Shown piece after piece: positions 5,780-11,243 of a stretch of 11,243 bases of DNA. This DNA is from UBA9848 sp003454065 (GTDB lineage Bacteria > Spirochaetota > Spirochaetia > Sphaerochaetales > Sphaerochaetaceae). The stretch spans positions 1 through 11,243 of the forward strand of contig CAMOXM010000041.1 of assembly GCA_946629155.1 (NCBI GenBank), written 5' to 3'. Under the pieces are notes generated by a model. The model was not told where the DNA came from and searched no databases. It was given only the letters and a program-made list of their open reading frames with translations. The first letter of the stretch is position 1; each line of letters begins with the position of its first letter. Both the position numbers and the translations under genes were made by a program.

Positions 5780-6610
5780 ATGAAAAAGGCTATTGTTTTA
5801 CTAACTGTTTTTTTGTGCGTTTTCACGTTTGCCGCATGTTCGAAAAAGACCGGATCGGCCGACACGGCTGGGAAGTCGGCGAATGCGTCTAAGACTGATG
5901 TCATAGTTTTTGCGGCGGCGAGCCTCAGGGAATCCATGACTGCGATTAAAGAGAACTACGAGAAGAGCAATAATGTCAACATCGTCTATACATTCGATTC
6001 TTCGGGAACGCTCAGGACGCAACTTATTGCCGGAGCGGATTGCGATATTTTCGTTTCCGCAGCCTTGAAGCAGATGAACGACATAACGGCGGGAAAGAAC
6101 GATAAGGGAGCCGACTTGGCTGATACTTCCACGATTTTCAATTATTTGGAAAACAAGGTCGTTTTGGCAGTTAATGACAATAATCCCGCGAATATCAAAG
6201 GGTTCTCGGATTTGGCGAATAGGTTGAAGAATGGTGGCAAGGTTCTGCTGGCAATCGGCAACAGCGACGTTCCCGTCGGAGCTTATACCAAAAAGATATT
6301 CAAGTATTTCGACATAGACGAAGATGCGGTCGCTTCTTCCTTAACTTACGGCACTAACGTCAAGGAAGTGACTTCTCAAGTCATATCTGGCGCTGCTGAC
6401 TGCGGCATCATATACCAGACGGACGCTTTCTCCGCAGGCTTGAAGGCGGTCGAATGGGCGACGGCCGATATGTGCGGTCAGGTGATTTATCCTGCTTGCA
6501 TCCTGAAGGGTAGCAAGAACAGGGCGGAGGCTGAAAAATTCTTCAAATACTTGAAGTCTAAGGAAGCCTTGAAGGAGCTTGAAAAAGTTGGATTTGTTTC
6601 CGCTTTTTAA
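5780..6610 (+). CDS. modA: Molybdate ABC transporter substrate-binding lipoprotein ModA
   Basis: This 276-aa periplasmic binding protein captures molybdate or tungstate for import. A signal peptide ends in the lipobox TFAAC (Cys20), so it is lipid-anchored. VIVFAAASLRESM (41-53) is the signature N-terminal strand and loop with the oxyanion-binding Ser48. FDSSG (72-76) supplies the second Ser. NSDVPVGAYTKKI (161-173) is the P-x-G-x-Y motif. GTNVKEV (191-197) and IIYQTDA (210-216, with Tyr212) match the remaining positions lining the pocket in characterised ModA proteins. The length is normal. There is no clear ribosome site before the ATG, and the upstream 120 bases hold an unusual G-run but no recognised Moco riboswitch or ModE site. 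It is the first gene of the molybdenum operon and overlaps modB by 23 bases. Confidence 0.93.
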   Translation: MKKAIVLLTVFLCVFTFAACSKKTGSADTAGKSANASKTDVIVFAAASLRESMTAIKENYEKSNNVNIVYTFDSSGTLRTQLIAGADCDIFVSAALKQMNDITAGKNDKGADLADTSTIFNYLENKVVLAVNDNNPANIKGFSDLANRLKNGGKVLLAIGNSDVPVGAYTKKIFKYFDIDEDAVASSLTYGTNVKEVTSQVISGAADCGIIYQTDAFSAGLKAVEWATADMCGQVIYPACILKGSKNRAEAEKFFKYLKSKEALKELEKVGFVSAF

Positions 6611-7253
6611 TTCCGTTCGCATTTCATTTTTAAGCACGGTCCTGGTTTTTTTCACGGGATTGTGCTTTGCATATTATATTTCGAAGCTTCCCCGCATCGC
6701 CAAAGGGATTTTGGATTGTTTTCTGACGCTTCCGTTGGTGCTTCCGCCAACGGTCGTCGGGTTTGTTCTGCTGATTACTATGAGCCCTCGGAGTGCAATC
6801 GGCGGTTATCTGATGAACAATTTCGGCATCAGGATGGTCATGGTCTGGCCTGCTTCGGCGATTGCGACGGCCGTTGTCGGTTTCCCCCTCATGTACAGGG
6901 CTGTTCGCAGTTCATTCGAGGATTTCGATGAGGATATAGCCGATTGCGCGCGTTGTCTCGGAATAGGCAAGACGAGGATCTTTTGGCGAATAAGGGTTCC
7001 GTATTGCAAGAACGGCCTTATTGCCGGAAGCGTTCTGGTATTTGCAAGAAGTCTTGGCGAATACGGGGCATCCAGCATGGTGTCAGGCTACACGCCCGGA
7101 AGGACGGCCACGATTTCGACTACGGTGTATCAGCTTTGGCAGGCGAATGACGAAGCTCTTGCAATGAAATGGATATTGGTTAACCTGGCCATTTCGTTCG
7201 TCATGCTGGTTTTCATAAATGTTTTCGAAAAAAAGAACACGCATGCGAAGTAG
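6588..7253 (+). CDS. modB: Molybdate ABC transporter permease ModB
   Basis: This inner-membrane permease forms the molybdate channel. From TTG 6588 it is 221 aa and begins as MDLFPLFNSVRIS, the usual ModB start, with AAGGAG at 6572-6577 ten bases upstream. The earlier TTG at 6579 touches that ribosome site and is rejected. About five hydrophobic segments are visible (roughly 13-30, 40-63, 80-100, 135-152 and 190-210). The cytoplasmic coupling loop DIADCARCLGIGKTRIFWRIRVP is a clear EAA-type motif, which normally docks on the ATPase ModC. SLGEYGASSMVSG follows, also typical. Its start lies inside the end of modA, implying translational coupling. No modC follows, so the ATPase must be encoded elsewhere or shared. 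Confidence 0.92.
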   Translation: MDLFPLFNSVRISFLSTVLVFFTGLCFAYYISKLPRIAKGILDCFLTLPLVLPPTVVGFVLLITMSPRSAIGGYLMNNFGIRMVMVWPASAIATAVVGFPLMYRAVRSSFEDFDEDIADCARCLGIGKTRIFWRIRVPYCKNGLIAGSVLVFARSLGEYGASSMVSGYTPGRTATISTTVYQLWQANDEALAMKWILVNLAISFVMLVFINVFEKKNTHAK

Positions 7254-7265
7254 AGGAGGTTCTGG

Positions 7266-8294
7266 ATGAAGAAAGTTCGCATAGAGGATGCGATAGGTTT
7301 GCCGCTTCTGCATGATGTGACGCAGATAACGGATTCCTTCAAGGGGGCGAAGTTCAGAAGGGGTCATATCATAACAGCCGGCGATGTGAACGTATTGCTT
7401 GACATGGGCAAGAAATATGTTTATGTCTCCGAAGAAGGGGATAACCTCGTTCATGAAGAGGATGCGGCCAAGCGGCTTGCTGGCATAGCTAAATGCAATG
7501 GAACGCATTTTAGCGATGTGTCGGAAGGCAAGATAGTGCAATATGCGGATGCAGACGGTCTCCTGGTAATTGATGTGGGTCTTTTGAATGAATTGAATGG
7601 CATTGACGATGTTACGATATGTACGCAGAGAAATCATTCGAGAATCAGAAAAGGAGACAGAGTCGCTTCGATGCGGATAGTTCCTCTCTGGACCGATGAG
7701 AAGAACATCACTGATGCAGAGAAAGCGGCGAATGGGAAAAGGCTTTTCACCCTTTGCGAATACAAGCATAAGAAAGTCGGAATCGTGATAACGGGGAGCG
7801 AAGTGTATTCGGGAAGGATAGAGGATAAATTTCAGCCTGTTCTGAAGCGCAAATTGTCGCAGTTTCCTCATGAAATCGTCGGCATTGAGATTTGCGATGA
7901 TGACGAGGAGATGATAAGAAACGCTTGTATCGGCTTGATGGGTAAAGGTGCTGATTTGCTGCTGCTGACGGGCGGGATGAGCGTCGATGCCGATGACGTT
8001 ACGCCCGATGCGGTCAAGTCGCTCGGATTCGAAATCGTCACGTATGGCGTTCCGTCTCAGCCCGGGAACATGACGCTTATTGCGTACAAGGGGGCGATCC
8101 CTGCTATTGGAATACCTTCTGCGGCAATATCTCGGCCGACTACGGTTCTCGATGTCATTCTGCCATCGCTGTTTGCGGATGTTCGGGTAACCAAAAAGGA
8201 TGTGATTTCAATGGCGAACGGCGGTTTGTGCAGTTTGTGCGACAAGGATGGCGGGCGGTGTCACTTTCCGAATTGCCATTTTGGAAACTATTAG
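7266..8294 (+). CDS. MoeA-like molybdopterin-binding protein with C-terminal Cys cluster
   Basis: This 342-aa protein has a MoeA/MogA-type molybdopterin-binding domain. VGIVITGSEVYSG (171-183), LLLTGGMSVDADDVTPDAV (232-250) and PGNMTLIAYKG...IPAIGIPSA (266-286) are its three characteristic segments. The N-terminal half (residues 1-165) matches the leader region of the 'MoeA-like' branch rather than full MoeA. The C-terminus ends CSLCDKDGGRCHFPNC, a C-x2-C-x6-C-x4-C cluster that could bind zinc or a metal centre. It probably acts in the cytoplasm on pterin or cofactor insertion, or senses the cofactor; the exact reaction is not established here. AGGAGG at 7254-7259 is 6 bases before the ATG, and the gap to modB is 12 bases. 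Placement between ModAB and Mop supports a role in molybdenum use. Confidence 0.85.
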   Translation: MKKVRIEDAIGLPLLHDVTQITDSFKGAKFRRGHIITAGDVNVLLDMGKKYVYVSEEGDNLVHEEDAAKRLAGIAKCNGTHFSDVSEGKIVQYADADGLLVIDVGLLNELNGIDDVTICTQRNHSRIRKGDRVASMRIVPLWTDEKNITDAEKAANGKRLFTLCEYKHKKVGIVITGSEVYSGRIEDKFQPVLKRKLSQFPHEIVGIEICDDDEEMIRNACIGLMGKGADLLLLTGGMSVDADDVTPDAVKSLGFEIVTYGVPSQPGNMTLIAYKGAIPAIGIPSAAISRPTTVLDVILPSLFADVRVTKKDVISMANGGLCSLCDKDGGRCHFPNCHFGNY

Positions 8295-8308
8295 GAGGAA
8301 GATAAGAT

Positions 8309-8521
8309 ATGAAATTAAGTGCAAGAAATCAGCTCAAGGGAAAAATCGTTTCCATAGACAAGGGCGCAGTGAACGGAATTGTCAAAATCGACATCGGTGG
8401 AGGGAATGTCATTTCTTCGACAATCTCTCTTGCGGCAATAGCCGAGCTTGACCTCAAAGTGGGCAAGGAGGCCTATGCCGTAATCAAGGCGACTTCGGTT
8501 ATGGTCGGCATAGACGACTGA
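8309..8521 (+). CDS. Mop/TOBE-domain molbindin
   Basis: This 70-aa protein is a single TOBE/Mop domain. It begins with MKLSARNQLKGKIVSI, the near-invariant molbindin start (l.SarNql.G.V..i), followed by GAVNGIVKIDIGGGNVI and KVGKEAYAVIKATSVMV. Family members assemble into oligomers that bind several molybdate or tungstate ions and buffer them in the cytoplasm. The length is typical. AGGAGG at 8293-8298 overlaps the stop of the preceding gene and lies 10 bases before the ATG, so it is co-translated with the operon. It is the last gene of the molybdenum cluster. No Cys or membrane segment is present. Confidence 0.92.
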   Translation: MKLSARNQLKGKIVSIDKGAVNGIVKIDIGGGNVISSTISLAAIAELDLKVGKEAYAVIKATSVMVGIDD

Positions 8522-8529
8522 ACCCCTTC

Positions 8530-8558
8530 TTGCAACTGCTCGCCTGCAAAACTATAAT
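8530..8558 (+). promoter_or_regulatory. Probable sigma-70-type promoter of the AAA/PD-(D/E)XK gene
   Basis: TTGCAA (8530-8535), 17 bases, TATAAT (8553-8558): a perfect -10 and a fair -35 at ideal spacing, 53 bases before the ATG at 8612. TTGCA/TGCAA around 8530-8548 also forms a small stem, so this could double as a weak end signal for the mod operon. Confidence 0.5.
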
Positions 8559-8611
8559 TTTTATAACTAGGTCATTAGATTAGTCTGATCGTGTTGTGAG
8601 GCGAGGGAAGC

Positions 8612-10173
8612 ATGGGCATTTATGTTAATCCAGGGAATATCAAGTTCAAAGAAGATATAAGCTCTGAGATATATGTTGACAAGACCATGCTTCTGGCATT
8701 GCTCAATTCGAGAATAGGCACGAGAGACAAGTATTTGTGCGTATCGCGTCCTCGTCGCTTCGGCAAGACTATGGCGGAGCGCATGATGGCGGCGTGCTAT
8801 TCGAAGGGTTGCGATTCGCGCGGGCTCTTTAAGGACTTCAAAATATCATCGGATGTAAGTTTTGCAGCGCATTTGAACAAGTATAATGTTTTGCATATTG
8901 ATATCAACAGGTTCTGGTCGCAATACGGCAGGAATGCAATAGGGATGCTTCATCGGATTGTCAGGAAGGATTTCGCCGAGACTTTTCCGGATTTGAAGTT
9001 TGATGATTGGGAGATTCCGAATTGCGTGATGGAGGTTTACAGGCGTTCCGGAATTCCGTTTGTCATAATGTTCGACGAATACGATGTTTTTTCAGAGACG
9101 AGCAGGTCCCACAGGGTGTCGCACAGGATTATTTGAAATTCCTGAATGTCCTTTTCAAAAGCGATGATATGTCCGAAGACATAGCCTTGTCATATATAAC
9201 TGGTATTCTGCCTATAATTCGTGATAAAGCTCAGAACAAACTTAATAATTTCGAGAAAATAACGTTTTTGAATCCTGGGCGTTTTGTGCAATTCACCGGT
9301 TTCACAGAGGAGGAGGTTAGGTCATTATGCCGAAAGCATGGCATGGACTTCATAGAGTGTAGAAATTGGTATGATGGGTATAATGTCAAAGGAGTCGGCA
9401 TTTATGCTCCGAAATCAGTTGTATGCGCTATGTCCAACGGGGAATTCAGGCCGTATTGGAATCAGACTTCGCAATACGAGGCGATACTTGACCCCATAAA
9501 AGCCGATTTTGATGGCATGAGATCCGATATAGAGTCGATGGTTTCAGGTGGGGAAATCGATGCTGACACTTCTTCTTTCATGAATACGCCTGATAAGCTG
9601 AAATGCAAGGACGATGTGTTTACGTATCTGTGTCACCTGGGTTATCTCGCTTATGATTCCGATACCGGTCGATGCCGCATACCCAATCGTGAGGTTCGTG
9701 GCGAATGGGCGAATGCTCTTGCCATGAGCGGGGATTATCAATTCGTTGCGCGCATGATTCAGGATTCGAAAAAGTTTCTGAAAGCAACGTGGAATGGTGA
9801 TGGAAAAGCTGTGGCCGATGCACTTTCCAAAACGCATGAGCACCTTACGAGCCCTCTATCTTATAATAACGAGAAGTCTTTTCAGTCTGCCATTCGGCTT
9901 GCTTTCTTCTATGCGGATTGCTACTACACCATTATTTCGGAATGTCCTTCGGGAAAGGGCTATGCCGACCTCGCATTCATTCCGTACAAGCCTGATATTC
10001 CGGCTATGGTCGTTGAACTAAAAATCAGCGATTCCGCTCAAACTGCACTTGATCAGATACGCCGCAAGCAGTACTTCTCAGGATTGGACAAATATGCCGG
10101 CAATTTGCTTTTGGTCGGAGTTTCGTACGATAGGAAGAGCAAGAAGCATTCGTGCGTCATAGAGAAAGGATAG
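8612..10173 (+). pseudogene. AAA-ATPase-like protein with C-terminal PD-(D/E)XK nuclease domain, frameshifted
   Basis: Two overlapping frames make one protein of the widespread AAA-ATPase-like/PD-(D/E)XK family, about 520 aa once joined, the usual size. The first part (from ATG 8612, GAGGG just upstream) has YVDKTMLLALL, the Walker-A-like RPRRFGKT (46-53) and the Walker-B-like FVIMFDEYD (150-158). The frame breaks at a T6 run (9087-9092): re-reading one T gives DVFFRDEQ and restores the family sequence (DYLKFLNVLFK, then ALSYITGILPI). Without the shift the protein ends at 9136 after 174 aa. The C-terminal part has YADLAF (Asp at 9967-9969) and VVELKI (Glu and Lys at 10015-10023), the nuclease D...ExK pattern. 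The family's function is not settled; defence or mobile-element roles have been suggested. The stop codon overlaps repeat copy 2. Confidence 0.85.
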
Positions 10174-10243
10174 GAGCGTCGCCGGATATGCACCGAATAT
10201 GCGCATCCCGGAGCGAAAACCAATTTGGATAGGCGCGAAGCCT
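10172..10243 (+). repeat. GC-rich dispersed repeat, copy 2 (72 nt)
   Basis: The first 20 bases are identical to copy 1 (5017-5036), and the last part is ATTTGGATAGGCG-CGAAGCCT. The 11-base length difference is explained by an extra ATATGC-ACCGA unit; after it, both copies have exactly 26 bases from ATATGCGC to ATTTGG. It begins on the stop codon of the PD-(D/E)XK gene. Confidence 0.75.
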
Positions 10244-10557
10244 TGTCCTGCATTGGGCCTTCCGACCAAGTCACGCCTCTCCACCGCTTTTCTGGCTCCG
10301 TGGCTCTGTCCTGTCAGTCGAACTTCCGGACATAGCCTGTGTTTTTGAATTATCATTCACCAAACTAGTCAAAAGCGAATTTCCACAACAGCACAAGCAA
10401 AAAAGACACGAAACGTTCTCGTAGTAAGCCTTAAAACTTTCATACCGGCGAATTAGCAAGCCATAGTAGCAACGCTGCGATTTTTCGCAGCACGAATGGA
10501 CAAAGCCCCATAATCCTTCATAATGGTGTTGAAGAAAAATCATCATTCGGAGGACAT
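10244..10557 (+). other. Gene-free interval before the IS30 transposase
   Basis: No convincing coding frame on either strand. It holds one compact hairpin (10474-10491) and the ribosome site of the transposase (GGAGG 10549-10553, 4 bases before the ATG). The left terminal inverted repeat of the IS should be somewhere here, but cannot be placed without the right end. Confidence 0.4.
10474..10491 (+). repeat. Compact hairpin upstream of the IS30 transposase
   Basis: GCTGCGA and TCGCAGC form a perfect 7-bp stem with a TTTT loop. No T-tract follows on either strand, so it is not a standard terminator; it may belong to the end structure of the insertion sequence. Confidence 0.4.
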
Positions 10558-11243
10558 ATGGGGTGCGATCATATTGCCATTTTCGAAAGGGAAAGCATAT
10601 TGTTAGGAACCTTGCAGGGATCGTCCGTTGCGAAAATCGCCGAAAGCCTATCGAGAAGCAAATCTACTATCTCAAGGGAGCTGAAGGGAAACTCCCAGGA
10701 TGAAAGCTGCTCTCCGATTATTGCAGGCAGCAAATGCAAGCCAAGACGCAAGAACTGCAAAACGGGCAAGAAGCTTTCCGATAAGACACTGCGCGATTTC
10801 GTCGCAGACAGGTTTCTGAGCCGCCAATGGCCTCCTGAGGAGGTTTCAGGGAGAGTCAAGGCGGAAACCGGCGATGGGAAATTGAGTTGTCGCGCTATCT
10901 GCAGAGGCGTAGAAAGGGCAAGAACGATGATAAAGGAGGCCCTTTCGAGATAGACTACGGCATGGAGCGAAGACCTGTTGGAGCAGAATCGAGGGAGCGA
11001 ATCGGCCGCTGGGGAGCCGATGCCGTTCTCGGCAAGAAAGGCGGGGTTCGCTTCACAGCATTGGCAGACGGGAAATCGAGGTTCCCCATCTGCAGGAAGA
11101 CAAGGAAGAAAACAAAAGAAGAGGTAAACAAAGAGATTCTTGAGGCATTGAAGAACGAGCCTTGTCTTTCCATCACCCCCGACAGGGGCAAGGGGTTCGC
11201 AGGATGCAGGGAGCTTAGCAAGAAGCTTGGGGTGAAATCCTAT
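10558..11243 (+). pseudogene. IS30-family transposase, frameshifted and cut by the window edge
   Basis: The first frame (10558-10953) carries the N-terminal helix-turn-helix of IS30 transposases, KIAESLSRSKSTISREL, followed by the basic Cys/Lys-rich linker and QWPPEEVSGR. It then stops at 10951-10953. The rest continues in another frame: YLQRRRKGKN (from about 10896), YGMERRP, RERIGRWGADAVLGKKGG, DGKSRFPICRKT and SITPDRGKGFAG. This is the DDE catalytic core with the first Asp at 11019-11021 and the second at 11181-11183; the final Glu lies outside the window. The frame change falls around 10880-10910. The usual 'GhWEgD' is altered to GRWGAD, and the HTH-to-core distance looks slightly short, pointing to decay. 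IS30 elements move by a circular intermediate. The gene has a strong GGAGG site 4 bases from the ATG. Confidence 0.8.

Noticed and set aside
6579..6587. TTG 6579 as the modB start
   Set aside because: It is one base from the AAGGAG ribosome site; TTG 6588 has ten-base spacing and gives the usual ModB N-terminus.
7083..7871. Long minus-strand reading frame (262 codons) across modB and the MoeA-like gene
   Set aside because: It lies antisense to two well-supported genes and its translation shows no domain; it is a shadow frame.
9086..9093. Programmed -1 ribosomal frameshift
   Set aside because: In the zero frame the codons are GTT TTT TCA; slipping back one base does not keep pairing at both sites, and no downstream stimulator is obvious. 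A mutation or homopolymer error is simpler.
10955..11221. Minus-strand frame at the right edge
   Set aside because: The plus strand there encodes the IS30 catalytic core with recognisable motifs.

Overview
The window looks like an accessory, partly decayed stretch of a host-associated anaerobe's chromosome. Two small lipoproteins with loose lipoboxes, a lipoprotein ModA, an AAA-ATPase-like/PD-(D/E)XK gene and abundant gene debris fit a Treponema-like spirochaete. That is an inference from gene style only; no rRNA or marker gene is present.

Layout. 1-677: the end of an unknown protein and the C-terminal tail of a large serine recombinase. 719-1749: two AT-rich predicted lipoproteins. 1754-about 2990: the most unusual part, an extended -10 promoter, a roughly 175-nt leader rich in stem-loops, a 322-aa HNH nuclease with an unrecognised C-terminal region, and two 3' inverted repeats. 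2999-4116: gene remnants (a headless type III Mod methyltransferase, an unidentified fragment, and a Ser/Thr phosphatase lacking its middle). 4148-4981 (minus): an alpha/beta hydrolase.

5017-5077: first copy of a GC-rich repeat. 5237-5659: a small zinc-ribbon-like ORF that has lost a recognisable start. 5780-8521: a molybdenum operon, modA - modB - MoeA-like molybdopterin-binding protein - Mop/TOBE molbindin, with tight spacing and no modC. 8612-10173: an AAA-ATPase-like/PD-(D/E)XK gene broken by a one-base frameshift in a T6 run. Its stop codon overlaps the second copy of the GC-rich repeat, 10172-10243. 10558-11243: an IS30-family transposase with a frameshift, running off the window.

How it works together. 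The molybdenum genes form a coherent unit: periplasmic capture (ModA), membrane passage (ModB), pterin-domain chemistry or sensing, and cytoplasmic oxyanion binding (Mop). The ATPase ModC must come from elsewhere. The HNH gene and its leader RNA may be a self-contained cassette. The remaining material shows repeated insertion and deletion: recombinase tail, IS30, dispersed repeats and at least five broken genes.
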